Source of the DNA: Bradyrhizobium erythrophlei
GTDB lineage: Bacteria; Pseudomonadota; Alphaproteobacteria; Rhizobiales; Xanthobacteraceae
NCBI RefSeq assembly: GCF_900142985.1
Contig: NZ_LT670849.1
Coordinates: forward strand, 124,001 to 188,000
Direction: 5' to 3'
DNA: 64,000 nucleotides
Shown here: positions 1 to 8,909 of the stretch, piece by piece
Layout of the letters: the number at the start of each line of letters is the position of its first letter
Position numbering within the stretch: the first letter of the stretch is position 1
Position numbers and translations under genes: made by a program
The notes under the pieces: model-generated
The model's database searches: none
Seen by the model: only the letters and a program-made list of their open reading frames with translations
What the model was told of the DNA's origin: nothing

Positions 1-1
1 C

Positions 2-151
2 GGCGGACTGCTCCGCTGGCCGATCAAGTTCGTAATCCCATCCGGCTTCGTCCTGCTCGCACTGCAAGGCGTCTCGGAAGTCATCAAACGCATCGCGGCG
101 CTGCGGGGCGAAGTGACGATCGACGCGAAATACGAGAGGCCGACGCAATGA
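2..151 (+). CDS. dctQ: TRAP transporter small permease subunit (DctQ), C-terminal end
   Basis: The frame from base 2 runs open for 49 codons to a TGA at 149-151 and encodes a hydrophobic stretch followed by a short charged tail. The gene starts outside the window. The stop overlaps the ATG of the following large permease gene (ATGA), the usual translational coupling of dctQ to dctM. DctQ is the four-helix membrane subunit that pairs with DctM in binding-protein-dependent, ion-driven import of organic acids. The assignment rests on position and hydrophobic character, because only the last 49 residues are visible. Confidence 0.7.
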   Translation, partial: GGLLRWPIKFVIPSGFVLLALQGVSEVIKRIAALRGEVTIDAKYERPTQ

Positions 152-1749
152 TTACGCTGCAAACGATGCCGCCGCTGATGTTTGGCGGCCTGGTCGTTGC
201 CATGCTGATCGGCTTCCCCGTGGCGTTCACGCTCGCCGCGGTCGGGCTCTCGTTCGGCTTTCTTGCGATTCATCTCGGCTTCTTCGACCTGAACTTCCTT
301 CAGGCCATTCCGGGCCGCGTATTCGGCAGCGTACTCTCCAACGAGCTGCTGCTCGCGATTCCCTTCTTCACCTTCATGGGCGCGATCCTCGAGCGCTGCG
401 GCCTGGCCGAAGACATGCTCGACTCGATGGGACAATTGTTCGGTCCCATCCGCGGCGGGCTCGGCTACTCCGTCATCATCGTCGGCTTCATCCTCGGCGC
501 CATCACCGGCACGGTGGCGGCACAAGTGATCGCGATGGCGCTGATCTCGATGCCGGTGATGATCCGCTACGGCTACAACATGCGTTACATCACGGGCGTC
601 TTGGCGGCCTCAGGCACCATCACCCAGCTTGTGCCGCCGTCGCTGGTGCTGATCGTGCTCGCCGACCAGCTCGGCAAGTCGGTCGGCGACATGTATCTCG
701 GCGCGTGGGGACCGTCGGTGTTCCAGATCCTGCTGTTTGCCGGCTACACCTTCGTGCTTGGCATCTTCAAGCCGAGCCACGTGCCGCCGGTGCCGAAGGA
801 TGCGCGCACACTGACCGGCTGGGCACTCTGGAAGAAATGCCTGATGGGCATCATTCCTTCGGCCGTGCTGATCTTCGTCGTGCTCGGCACCATGATGATG
901 GGCCTCGCGACGCCGACGGAAGCCGGCGCCATGGGCGCGGTCGGCGCCATCGTGCTCGCGGCGATTCACAGCAAGGATTTTTCGACCACCGGCCGCAAGG
1001 TCCTCATCATCGGCGCGATCGCCGGCGGCATCGGCACGATGGTCGGCATGTTTGCCACCGAAGGATTGATCTTCAAACTGGCCTTTGCCGCCACCTATCT
1101 CGCCGTGCTCTGGATCTGCCTCGAAGCGGTTCGCATTCCTGACCTGCGCGACCTGATCAAGCAGGGTTACGAGACCACCATGCGCATCACGTGCATGGTC
1201 ACCTTCATTCTGATCGGCTCGACATGTTTTTCGGTCGTGTTCCTCGGTGTCTCCGGCGGCGTCTGGCTTGAGCACCTCTTGACCTCGCTGCCGGGCGGCG
1301 TCTGGGGCTTTTTGATCTTCATCAACCTCTTCATCTTCTTTGTCGCCTTCTTCCTGGATTTCTTTGAAATCGCATTCATCATCCTGCCGATGATCGCGCC
1401 GATCGCCCAGAAGATCCTCGCTCCTGTGGTCGGCCCCGATGCGGCGCTGATCTGGTTCGGCGTCATGCTCTGCGTGAACATGCAGACCTCCTTCATGCAC
1501 CCGCCATTTGGCTTCGCGCTGTTCTACCTGCGCGGCGTGGCGCCCAAGGAGGTCAAGAGTTCCGACATCTATTGGGGCGCGCTGCCCTGGGTCGGCTTGC
1601 AGATGGTGATGGTCGCGCTTGTCATCGCCTTCCCGATCACGGTGACGGGCCTGCTCGACAAGCCGGCCAATGTTGACCTGAACCAGATCAGGATCGAGGT
1701 GCCGCAGATCGACCTGCCGCCGCTCGATTTCGGACCGCCGGCGAAGTAG
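148..1749 (+). CDS. dctM: TRAP transporter large permease subunit (DctM)
   Basis: A 533-residue, very hydrophobic protein with many predicted membrane segments and the glycine/proline-rich helical hairpins typical of DctM. DctM is the ion-coupled translocation subunit of TRAP importers in the inner membrane. It is somewhat longer than a minimal DctM (about 430 residues), with extra helices in the middle, as seen in the mannitol/chloroaromatic and keto-acid subfamily. It overlaps the dctQ stop by 4 bp and ends at a strong terminator (1774-1809). No binding protein lies beside it. Two tandem DctP genes of a matching subfamily lie at 9951-12300 on the opposite strand and are plausible partners, which is inference. 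Confidence 0.93.
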   Translation: MITLQTMPPLMFGGLVVAMLIGFPVAFTLAAVGLSFGFLAIHLGFFDLNFLQAIPGRVFGSVLSNELLLAIPFFTFMGAILERCGLAEDMLDSMGQLFGPIRGGLGYSVIIVGFILGAITGTVAAQVIAMALISMPVMIRYGYNMRYITGVLAASGTITQLVPPSLVLIVLADQLGKSVGDMYLGAWGPSVFQILLFAGYTFVLGIFKPSHVPPVPKDARTLTGWALWKKCLMGIIPSAVLIFVVLGTMMMGLATPTEAGAMGAVGAIVLAAIHSKDFSTTGRKVLIIGAIAGGIGTMVGMFATEGLIFKLAFAATYLAVLWICLEAVRIPDLRDLIKQGYETTMRITCMVTFILIGSTCFSVVFLGVSGGVWLEHLLTSLPGGVWGFLIFINLFIFFVAFFLDFFEIAFIILPMIAPIAQKILAPVVGPDAALIWFGVMLCVNMQTSFMHPPFGFALFYLRGVAPKEVKSSDIYWGALPWVGLQMVMVALVIAFPITVTGLLDKPANVDLNQIRIEVPQIDLPPLDFGPPAK

Positions 1750-1773
1750 TCCCGGTCCACATAGAGGCAAACG

Positions 1774-1809
1774 AAAACCCCGGAAAGCAAAGGCTTTCCG
1801 GGGTTTTTT
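1774..1809. terminator. Rho-independent terminator after dctM (bidirectional)
   Basis: An 11-bp perfect stem (1778-1788 with 1793-1803, CCCCGGAAAGC arm) has an AAAG loop, a run of A before it and a run of T after it, so it can work in both directions. A near-identical hairpin lies at 9896-9931. Confidence 0.93.
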
Positions 1810-1851
1810 GCTTTATGAACTCGCTCGGCCGAACTAGGGCGTGGGCATATA

Positions 1852-1920
1852 GCGACGATGTCCGCTTATGAGGGGCAGAACAGACATCCCGAGGTCACGT
1901 TGCCATGTCGGCTTTTGACG
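1852..1920. repeat. Interspersed repeat R1 (pair of R5)
   Basis: About 65 bases (GATGTCCGCTT... to ...CGGCTTTTGAC) match 8718-8783 with roughly ten differences, in the same orientation. Both carry GACATCCCG and GTCACGTTGCCATG. The two copies bracket the accessory patch 1921-8717. Sequences of this style are scattered through Bradyrhizobium genomes (from memory), so the bracketing may be coincidental. Confidence 0.75.
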
Positions 1921-1954
1921 GAACGGACATTCTGAAGCATGGCATCGGCCCGCG

Positions 1955-2914
1955 TCAGGCTCGGGAACTTACGGAGCGTTTCCATCGGCTCGGGCTATCG
2001 CCCACGATCCTTCCGAATGCACGCGTGAATGTGGACTGATCGGAAAAGCCCGATTGCAAGGCGATATTGGCGATGGGAAGATCGCTGGTGAGCAGCAGCG
2101 CTTTCGCGTAGTCAATCCTTCGTTCAAGGAGCCAGCGATAGGGAGAAACACCGAAGCTCTTCCGGAAGGCGCGTGTGAAGTGGCTCACCGATAGCCCGCA
2201 CTCACGGGCCAAGTCGGAAAGACGAACGCCCCCATCTAGATTCTCCCTAACCATCTCGGTGGCGCGCCTCCCTTGCCACGGGGCCAGCCCTCCTCGTTTT
2301 GTGACGCCCAAAGGAGGAACACCGGCATACGTCTTCAGTACGTGAGCGCCGAAGATAAGGCTAAATTGATCTAGCGCCAGGGAGTTTGTCCAGTCGCGCG
2401 AGCCTATGAGGGGCAAGACATACTGCGTGAGCTGGGCCAGTACGATATCGTGCTCACCTTGTGCAAACCTGTAAGACCCGACCGGTTTTATCCCGTGGTC
2501 TTTCGCAATTTCGTCCAACCCAGCTCTAGGCACATGGTAGTGCACGTAGTCGAAACCAGTCCCTGTCCAGCAACACGGATCAGACTGAAGGTCAAAGAAT
2601 TGCGTGTGGAACGACGGAATATACGGAGCGCCTATAGCCTTTCCAACATCTACGGCCTTTCCGTCGATCCAAAGCTCGTAGGTGCGCAGCGGCACAGGTA
2701 GAATCGAAACCGAAATAAGGAGCGCAGCTTCCCTTGGGACAGGCGTCGTGCGGTCCGGAAGGCCAGCGTCGGACTGCAAACGCGTGATAGCGAAAAGATT
2801 GTTTACCGGCCACGCTGTAGAAACTTGCTCACTCTCCTTTAGGTGAAAGTGAGCGGCCAGATTACTTCCGAACGCACCCTTCGTGTATTGCGACGTGTCT
2901 GCGTTTTGGGTCAT
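1955..2914 (-). CDS. AraC-family transcriptional regulator
   Basis: A 319-residue protein. The C-terminal 100 residues form a double helix-turn-helix of AraC type (LARECGLSVSHFTRAFRKSF, then IALQSGFSDQSTFTRAFGR followed by SPSRWKR). The N-terminal two thirds are an unassigned sensor region with no match I can name. It sits alone between the dctM terminator and a truncated regulator gene and has no obvious adjacent target operon. The base composition is less GC-rich than the flanking transporter genes, fitting an acquired patch. The regulator class is secure and the ligand unknown. Confidence 0.9.
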   Translation of the reverse strand: MTQNADTSQYTKGAFGSNLAAHFHLKESEQVSTAWPVNNLFAITRLQSDAGLPDRTTPVPREAALLISVSILPVPLRTYELWIDGKAVDVGKAIGAPYIPSFHTQFFDLQSDPCCWTGTGFDYVHYHVPRAGLDEIAKDHGIKPVGSYRFAQGEHDIVLAQLTQYVLPLIGSRDWTNSLALDQFSLIFGAHVLKTYAGVPPLGVTKRGGLAPWQGRRATEMVRENLDGGVRLSDLARECGLSVSHFTRAFRKSFGVSPYRWLLERRIDYAKALLLTSDLPIANIALQSGFSDQSTFTRAFGRIVGDSPSRWKRSVSSRA

Positions 2915-3248
2915 GGCCGAAGCCCTTGCGCACGGGCTTGAACGGTATGAAAGCTAGGTTCCCTCGTCTAGCGTGCTGCGGCCCAAAATCTAATAAAATG
3001 CTCGGATCGGCAAATAACAGTAAAATCTGCAAAGACCCCGGCGCGCGCCCGCTGCCTATGGTGAGAACTAGAAACCTCTGGACTACTCGCCTTTCGGTCG
3101 ATGCCTCGCTTCTGCAGCCAGCGGCGTTCCAGGACTAGCGCTGAGGCGGCTGAAGGGAAGCCGCGGTAACCAGTAGTGTTCGGGACTCACGGATCGAGGA
3201 AGTATACGGCCTCGTGTCTTCCACCGTCATCGACTGGGCTTGGCAACC
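2915..3248. other. Intergenic stretch without a supported gene
   Basis: 334 bp between the divergent AraC gene and the truncated winged-helix gene. Short open frames exist but lack ribosome sites and family features. AT-rich runs near 2990-3030 could hold the AraC promoter. No repeat or RNA fold was recognised. Confidence 0.6.
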
Positions 3249-3824
3249 ATGTCTCGGGATGGAGTCTACGGAAGCCTAAGGTTCGGCCCTTTCGAGCTTT
3301 CGAGCAGGGACAGGATACTTCGGCGCGAAGGCATGGAGCTTCCCCTCGGCAGCAGGGCACTCGACATTCTTGTATATTTGGCGGAGCGCCCCGGCGAAGT
3401 CATCCCAAAGAAGCAACTTATTGATCACGTCTGGCCGGACGTTGTCGTCGAAGAGGGAAGTCTGCGCGTCCATGTAGCCGCCATCCGCAAGGCGCTCAGG
3501 GACGGCCAATTCGGCGATCGATACATCGCGAACATCCGGGGGAGAGGCTATTGCTTCGTGGCGAAGGTCGTCCGAGTTGAAGATGGCAAGGACGGCGGAA
3601 GCAATGACCCCAATTTTCGAGGAAGGCTCGCTGCGCGACCTCTAATACTGATCGGCGGCGGAGCGGATGTTTCCCAGGTTCGCAATTGGATTCGACAGGG
3701 ACGGCTCGTCACCCTGGTTGGTCCAAACGGCATCGGCAGGACGACGTTCGCCGTGGCTGCCGGTCATGACGCGAAGGTGAAGCCGATTGCAGCCTTGGTT
3801 CAAGCTTTGAAAGTGCGGCGTTGA
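3249..3824 (+). pseudogene. Truncated winged-helix regulator with start of an AAA/NB-ARC-type ATPase domain
   Basis: The ATG at 3249 is preferred over an in-frame TTG at 3240. Residues 5-100 are an OmpR/CadC-type winged helix (FGPFELSSRDRILRREG, then the ALDILVYLAERPGEV and RGRGYCF motifs). Around residue 145 a P-loop begins (LVGPNGIGRTTFAVAA, with Arg in place of the usual Lys), after which the frame stops. Full-length relatives continue for several hundred residues as an ATPase plus helical repeat region, so about three quarters is missing. The break lies just before repeat R2 and the insertion sequence. It may still make a DNA-binding fragment. Confidence 0.8.
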
Positions 3825-3863
3825 TCCTTGACCGTATCTAAGCGTTGATCGACTTAAGTAAGT

Positions 3864-3972
3864 GACTTCGGTTTTTGGCACAAAACCGACATGTCGTTGC
3901 GGTCGCCACATGTCGGCTGTTGGGGGACAAACGGACGTCGATCAGACATCGCCTGAGGTCCGAGTTTGACCC
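3864..3972. repeat. Interspersed repeat R2, interrupted by the IS element
   Basis: About 105 bases align along their length with 7108-7217 (R4), including TTGGCAC, a TGTCGGCTG/GTCCGCTG block and GGGGGACAAACRGACGT. Its right part is cut by the insertion sequence: removing 3972-5530 plus one GACC rejoins GTCCGAGTTTGACC to CAAAGCGGACACC, which resembles the end of R4. Confidence 0.75.
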
Positions 3973-5530
3973 TGGCTGTGTGAAAACGCATCGTCGCTGT
4001 TATGATTCTCCAGTGATTCTTGGAGAAATCGATGAGGCGCTTCGTTGAGGAGGCGGATCGTGGGCAATGGACGCTGTTGCCCGGATGCCTTGATGATTTT
4101 ATTGACGAGAGCAACCCGGTTCGTGTGATCGACGTGTTTGGCGACGCGCTCGACTTGGCCGAGATGAGTTTCGAAGGGGTAGAGCCGGCAGCAACTGGTC
4201 GGCCGTCGTACCATCCCTCGGTTCTCCTGAAGCTGTACATCTACGGCTATTTGAACCGGCTGCAGTCGAGCCGGCGGCTGGAACGAGAGGCCGGACGCAA
4301 TGTGGAGGTCATGTGGTTGCTGGGTCGGCTCGCGCCTGATCACAAGACGATCGCGGACTTCCGCAAAGACAATGGTCTGGCGCTTCGCAAGGTATGTGCG
4401 CGCTTTGTCGAACTCTGCCGTGAAATGGGCCTTCTCGCGACGACGAGCGTTGCCATTGATGGCAGCAAGTTCAAGGCCGTGAACAACCGGGACAGGAACT
4501 TCACAAAAGCGAAGGTGGAGCGGCGACGCGCTCAGCTAGAGGAGAGCGTCGCGCGCTATCTGAGCCAACTCGACACCGCCGACAGGCAGGAGCCGACTGA
4601 AGCGCTGGCCGCGAAGGTGACAAGGCTCACCGAGAAACTGACGAAACTGAAGGAGGAAATGGGCAAGCTTGCGGTTTACGAGAAGCGGATGCTGGCTTCG
4701 CCTGACCAGCAAATCTCTCTGACCGATCCCGACAGCCGTTCGATGGCAACGAGCGGGCGTGGGTCTGGCGTTGTCGGCTACAATGTGCAGGTCGCGGTCG
4801 ATACCGATCATCACCTGATTATCGCGCACGAGGTAACGAACACCGGCTCGGACCGGGCACAACTCGCCAACATCGCGTCTCGTGCAAAGGATGTCCTCGG
4901 TGTCGAAAAATTAGAAGCCGTTGCTGATCGTGGCTACTACAGCAGCGAGGAAATCCTTGCCTGCGACAAGGCGGGAATTGCGGTGACGCTTCCCAAGCCG
5001 ATGACATCAGGTCTTGAGGCACGGGGTCGCTTTGGCAAACAGGACTTTGTCTATCTCAGCGACGAGGATGCGTATCGCTGTCCGGCTGGCGAAAAGCTGA
5101 TCTACCACTACACCAATGAGGAACACGGGCAGCAGCTACGGCGCTATTGGACTAATGCGTGCCGCGACTGTGCACTCAAAGCTAGCTGCACAACCGGCAA
5201 GGAGCGGCGGATTACGCGCTGGGAGCATGAGCATGTGCTGGAAGAAATGCAGAGGCGCCTCGACAACAACCCCATGGCCATGCGGCAGCGGCGCGAGACA
5301 GTCGAACATCCGTTCGGCACGATGAAAGCCCGCATGGGGGCGACGCACTTCCTCACAAAAACGCTTCCAAAAGTAGCCGCCGAGATGGCCCTCTCGGTTC
5401 TCGCCTACAATCTGACCCGGGTAATGAACATCGTCGGGATCAAGCCGCTGATCGCCGCGATCGTGGCCTGAGACACCACTTGGGCCGACTGCCAGGGGCG
5501 ACATCGCTAAGGCCGTTTTGACACGACCAA
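3972..5530 (+). mobile_element. IS1182-family insertion sequence, complete
   Basis: A 1,559-bp element around one transposase gene. The ends CTGGCTGTGTGAAAACG (3972-3988) and, read inward from 5530, TTGGTCGTGTCAAAACG agree at 13 of 17 positions. Outside them lies the same tetranucleotide GACC (3968-3971 and 5531-5534), a plausible target-site duplication. The element sits inside a copy of an interspersed repeat. Ends were called by eye. Confidence 0.72.
4032..5471 (+). CDS. IS1182-family DDE transposase
   Basis: The ATG at 4032 has a GGAGA six bases upstream and is preferred over a TTG at 4020. The 479-residue product has the IS1182 layout: an N-terminal DNA-binding region (RPSYHPSVLLKLYIYGYLN), the first catalytic Asp in VAIDGSKF, a coiled region at about 160-215, the second Asp in AVADRGYYSSEE, a Cys cluster near 375-390 (RDCALKASC), and the final Glu in ETVEHPFGTMKARMG. 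All three acidic residues are present and the frame is intact, so the enzyme is probably active. The gene fills almost all of the element. Confidence 0.95.
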   Translation: MRRFVEEADRGQWTLLPGCLDDFIDESNPVRVIDVFGDALDLAEMSFEGVEPAATGRPSYHPSVLLKLYIYGYLNRLQSSRRLEREAGRNVEVMWLLGRLAPDHKTIADFRKDNGLALRKVCARFVELCREMGLLATTSVAIDGSKFKAVNNRDRNFTKAKVERRRAQLEESVARYLSQLDTADRQEPTEALAAKVTRLTEKLTKLKEEMGKLAVYEKRMLASPDQQISLTDPDSRSMATSGRGSGVVGYNVQVAVDTDHHLIIAHEVTNTGSDRAQLANIASRAKDVLGVEKLEAVADRGYYSSEEILACDKAGIAVTLPKPMTSGLEARGRFGKQDFVYLSDEDAYRCPAGEKLIYHYTNEEHGQQLRRYWTNACRDCALKASCTTGKERRITRWEHEHVLEEMQRRLDNNPMAMRQRRETVEHPFGTMKARMGATHFLTKTLPKVAAEMALSVLAYNLTRVMNIVGIKPLIAAIVA

Positions 5531-5582
5531 GACCCAAAGCGGACACCGCCCGAGTAGCAGAGGCGCGTGTTCAAGGGCCGGC

Positions 5583-6950
5583 TTATCGGACCGAATACAG
5601 CCTCCAGCTGCCGTCGATCCCCTTCAGAACATGCTCGCCGCGATCGCCAAAGGTATCAGCGCCGCCGAGCATCATGTCGCGCACCGTAGAGGAAGTCCAA
5701 AGTTCTCCGGCGGCCGCATGTTGCTCGACCCGGGCGGCAAGGTTCACCGCAATTCCCGAGATGTCGCCATCATCATGTACTTCGATTTGTCCAACGTGCA
5801 GACCGGCGCGGATTGTCACGCCCATCCCGCCAAGGGCATCGCACATTTCAATACCGCAAGCTACGCCCTGAAAAGGAGCGTCAAAGATTGCAAGCAGGCC
5901 ATCGCCTGTGCTCTTGATCAACCGGCCGCCGTGTTGACCGATGAGTTCGCGCGTCACCCGATCATGACCTTCAAGCATTGCACGCCACTTTGCGTCGCCC
6001 AAAGCAGACGATTGACGGGTCGAGTCAACAATATCGGTGAAAAGGATCGCTCCGAATTTACGACTGGAAGTTCGCTTCAGAGCCGCGCCTGTGTAGAACT
6101 CGATAGCTGCATCGGTCGGATCGCGCCAATTCGGCATGATCCAGGCGAAGTGGTCGTCGCCCGCAATTTCACGGTAGACGGCGTTGGGGATGATCTGCGC
6201 CAAAAGCCGACTACCAGCGACCGGAAGAACCTGGTCTCCCTTGACATGCATAACCATGGTTCGACTTGAAATTCGTTCTGGGGCATCTCCGGCGTCCAGA
6301 GTATGGATACTCTCCACCTGTCTACGCAAATCCCTTGGACTGCATGTCATGCGTTGCAATCGCCCGGTCCAGCGAATGAAGGATCCGTTCCCACTTTGGC
6401 TGGGCGTCATCCAGTCTACCATACACGCCGGTTGTTCAGACCAGGTTTCGACCAGATTGAGGAAACGCTCGTAAATCTCCTTGGTCGTTCGCAAGGGGAG
6501 ATCGCCGTCCTGCACGTAGTCGGGGATACGCTTCCGGTAACGCGGGGGTACCACGGAGTTGAGAAGCACCAGGCTCTCGACTCGCTCTGGAAAATCCGCC
6601 GCGAAAAGCTGCCCCATGGCACCTCCCTCGGAGATGCCGAAGAAATGTGCCTTTTCCCAACTCACGGCGCTCATGACAGCCCCGATGTCTTCAATGCGTT
6701 GTGAAAGCGTTGGAAGCTCGTCGAAGCGATCCGAAAGTCCGATACCCCGCTTGTCGAAATGCACGCAGGTAAAATGCTTCCCAAGGTACTCAAGGGAGCG
6801 GCCAATTAACTCGTGCTCCCAAACGATTTCTACGTTGCTAATGAGAGGTGGCACGATCATCAGGGCTGGACCTTCGCCCCACTTCTGGTAAGCGATCCGA
6901 AGTTCGCCAGACCTTGCATAATGCGTCTCAGGTGTTCGCATAACAATCAC
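5583..6950 (-). CDS. Alpha/beta hydrolase fused to class III adenylate cyclase domain
   Basis: A 455-residue two-domain protein. Residues 1-285 are an alpha/beta hydrolase with nucleophile Ser107 in GISEGG and probable catalytic His267 in GDDHFAW. Residues 295-455 are a class III nucleotide cyclase: metal ligands Asp306 (FTDIVDST) and Asp350 (KSTGDG), adenine-selecting Lys346 and Asp396, transition-state Asn403 and Arg407 (VNLAARV). All catalytic positions are present, so it should make cAMP. There is no signal peptide or membrane segment. The fusion is known in rhizobia, and the hydrolase part is thought to sense a small molecule (the substrate is unknown). It stands alone beside the IS. Confidence 0.9.
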   Translation of the reverse strand: MIVMRTPETHYARSGELRIAYQKWGEGPALMIVPPLISNVEIVWEHELIGRSLEYLGKHFTCVHFDKRGIGLSDRFDELPTLSQRIEDIGAVMSAVSWEKAHFFGISEGGAMGQLFAADFPERVESLVLLNSVVPPRYRKRIPDYVQDGDLPLRTTKEIYERFLNLVETWSEQPACMVDWMTPSQSGNGSFIRWTGRLQRMTCSPRDLRRQVESIHTLDAGDAPERISSRTMVMHVKGDQVLPVAGSRLLAQIIPNAVYREIAGDDHFAWIMPNWRDPTDAAIEFYTGAALKRTSSRKFGAILFTDIVDSTRQSSALGDAKWRAMLEGHDRVTRELIGQHGGRLIKSTGDGLLAIFDAPFQGVACGIEMCDALGGMGVTIRAGLHVGQIEVHDDGDISGIAVNLAARVEQHAAAGELWTSSTVRDMMLGGADTFGDRGEHVLKGIDGSWRLYSVR

Positions 6951-7308
6951 CTTTGGCTCACGCGAATACTTACGCTAATTGACAAACCTTTGGAACCGCA
7001 TTCGGCTTTGAAGAAGGCCTTGATCGAGCCGGAATCCTTATCGGCAAGAGCTACCGAAGACCACCGATTCCCTTTGTTGGTCGATCAGCCGGGGTGATGA
7101 GTGAGCCTACTTCCGAAATTGGCACGAAGCTGACAAAGCCTTTGCCCTGATCAGGGTCCGCTGCTGGGGGACAAACAGACGTGGACCATTCGCTTTTCGA
7201 AGTCTCACTTTGGACCCAAAAGGGACCTCACATTTCCGCCCCCAGACGATCACAAGTGCTATAATTTTGTCCAAGGTCCGCGCGGCGTCGGGGGCCTGAG
7301 GGTTCGTT
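6951..7308. other. Intergenic stretch holding repeat R4
   Basis: 358 bp between the divergent cyclase and kinase genes. No gene is supported. Positions 7108-7217 are repeat R4. The rest is expected to hold the two promoters, but no clear -35/-10 pair was identified. Confidence 0.6.
7108..7217. repeat. Interspersed repeat R4 (pair of R2)
   Basis: Aligns with 3864-3972 over its whole length in the same orientation. The best block is GGGGGACAAACAGACGT near 7166-7182. This copy is uninterrupted and continues to GGACCCAAAAGGGACC. Confidence 0.75.
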
Positions 7309-8673
7309 GTGAGGCGGAAAGACAACGTGGGACTTGAGCGCGAGCCTGCTACCAACGAGGCGGCACTCGAACGTGCGGAGCGCTTGGCCAATCTGCTGAC
7401 ACTATCCTACGAACCGATGCTCGCGTGGCGACTGGATGGGCCAATCGAGTTCTGGAACGCAGGTGCCGAGCGGCTTTACGGTTTCGCGCAAGACGAAGCG
7501 GTGGGACATACAAGCCACGCTCTGCTTCGGACTGAATTTCCGATTGATTTTGCTGACTTGCGCTCGCAACTCAAAGATAGGCGAGATTGGTCGGGCGAGC
7601 TACGTCACACCTGCAAAAATGGCAGAAAAGTCGTCGTCGAGAGTCATATGCAGTTGTTTAGTGGCAACTTGGTGCTCGAAGCCAATCGCGACATTACCAA
7701 ACGTATGGAGATCGAAACTGCGCTTGGCGAAAGCGAACAACGGTTGCGTTGGCTGGCCTCCTTAGTCGAATCCAGCGACGACGCGATTGTAAGCAAAAAT
7801 CTCGATGGTATCATTACAAGCTGGAATAGCGGTGCTGAGCGCGTCTTCGGCTACTCTGCGAGCGAGGCAATTGGTCAACCCATTACTCTTGTGATCCCTC
7901 AGGATCGGCAAAGCGAAGAACGTGAGATTTTAACGCGCATCCGACGAGGTGAGCGCATCGATCATTTTGAGACTGTTCGGCAACGCAAGCACGGCAACTC
8001 GATCGTCGTTTCACTGACCGTTTCTCCTGTCAAAGATGCCAACGGCAAAATCGTCGGCGCATCAAAGATTGCGAGAGATATTACCGAGCAGAAGAGAAAT
8101 CAGGAGCTGATCGTGACCTTGGCTCGGGAGGCCGAGCATCGCAGCAAGAACTTACTTGCGAACGCATTGGCAACGGTCAATCTGTCTCAGTCAAGCTCGC
8201 CAGATGGTCTCAAACAGATAATCGCTGGACGCATCCAGGCACTAGCAAATGTCTGCTCGCTTTTCGCGGCAACACGCTGGATCGGTGCCGAGCTAACGGC
8301 GATTGCGACACAGGAACTAGCTCCCTATTCCGCGATGAACGGCGAACGAACTTTCATAGATGGCCCGCAAGCCATGTTGGAGCCAGACGCCGCTCAAGCT
8401 ATTGCGATAACGTTGCACGAGTTGGCCACCAACGCTGCGAAATACGGTGCTTTGTCCACGCCCCACGGCCAAGTCCGCTTGGAATGGTCACACGCGGCTG
8501 ACCGTCGATTGCGACTACGCTGGATTGAGACAGGTGGTCCAATCGCGCAGAAACCTACGCAAAAGGGACTCGGGAGCCGTATCATCGAACAAATGATCGT
8601 CCAGCAAAAGGGTACAGTTCGCTTTGACTGGCGCAATGACGGGCTTGTTTGCGAAATTTTACTTCTGGTGTGA
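7309..8673 (+). CDS. PAS-PAS HWE-family histidine kinase
   Basis: A 454-residue soluble sensor kinase starting at GTG. Two PAS domains (about 25-135 and 145-260; the second has WNSGAERVFGYSASEAIG and ends in ARDITEQKR) precede an HWE transmitter: phospho-acceptor His277 in EAEHRSKNLLA, the N box HELATNAAKYGAL near 368, and the diagnostic WxE (RWIETGGP) near 408. HWE kinases are common in rhizobia, often as light, redox or general-stress sensors. I see no flavin-binding LOV Cys motif and no partner response regulator nearby. The base composition matches the accessory patch. Confidence 0.93.
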   Translation: MRRKDNVGLEREPATNEAALERAERLANLLTLSYEPMLAWRLDGPIEFWNAGAERLYGFAQDEAVGHTSHALLRTEFPIDFADLRSQLKDRRDWSGELRHTCKNGRKVVVESHMQLFSGNLVLEANRDITKRMEIETALGESEQRLRWLASLVESSDDAIVSKNLDGIITSWNSGAERVFGYSASEAIGQPITLVIPQDRQSEEREILTRIRRGERIDHFETVRQRKHGNSIVVSLTVSPVKDANGKIVGASKIARDITEQKRNQELIVTLAREAEHRSKNLLANALATVNLSQSSSPDGLKQIIAGRIQALANVCSLFAATRWIGAELTAIATQELAPYSAMNGERTFIDGPQAMLEPDAAQAIAITLHELATNAAKYGALSTPHGQVRLEWSHAADRRLRLRWIETGGPIAQKPTQKGLGSRIIEQMIVQQKGTVRFDWRNDGLVCEILLLV

Positions 8674-8717
8674 GGATGTCTGCTGTTGGCACTTAGCCGA
8701 CGTGTTTGGCGGCTACG

Positions 8718-8783
8718 GCGATGTCCGCTTCTGAGGGCAGAACCGACATCCCGTGGTCACGTTGCCATGCCGGCTTATGCTCG
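8718..8783. repeat. Interspersed repeat R5 (pair of R1)
   Basis: Direct, imperfect copy of 1852-1920. It lies in the 236-bp gap between the HWE kinase and the broken acetyltransferase gene. Confidence 0.75.
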
Positions 8784-8909
8784 AAGCGACCCGGGGCTGA
8801 GGCAAATTGCCCATGCGCCGTCCGTCTTTAAAGCCGATAAATTATTTGACGTCGCGGCCTAGCTACTTGATCTTTGGCACAGTGAAGGGTTTCCTTGGGG
8901 GCTCGTCAA

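Noticed and set aside
610..1770. 386-codon open frame antisense to dctM
   Set aside because: Low-complexity charged translation, no family motif; dctM on the other strand is unambiguous.
7108..7217. Sigma-54 promoter at TTGGCACG in repeat R4
   Set aside because: The -12 element (TTGC) is missing at the required distance, and the sequence is part of the repeat.
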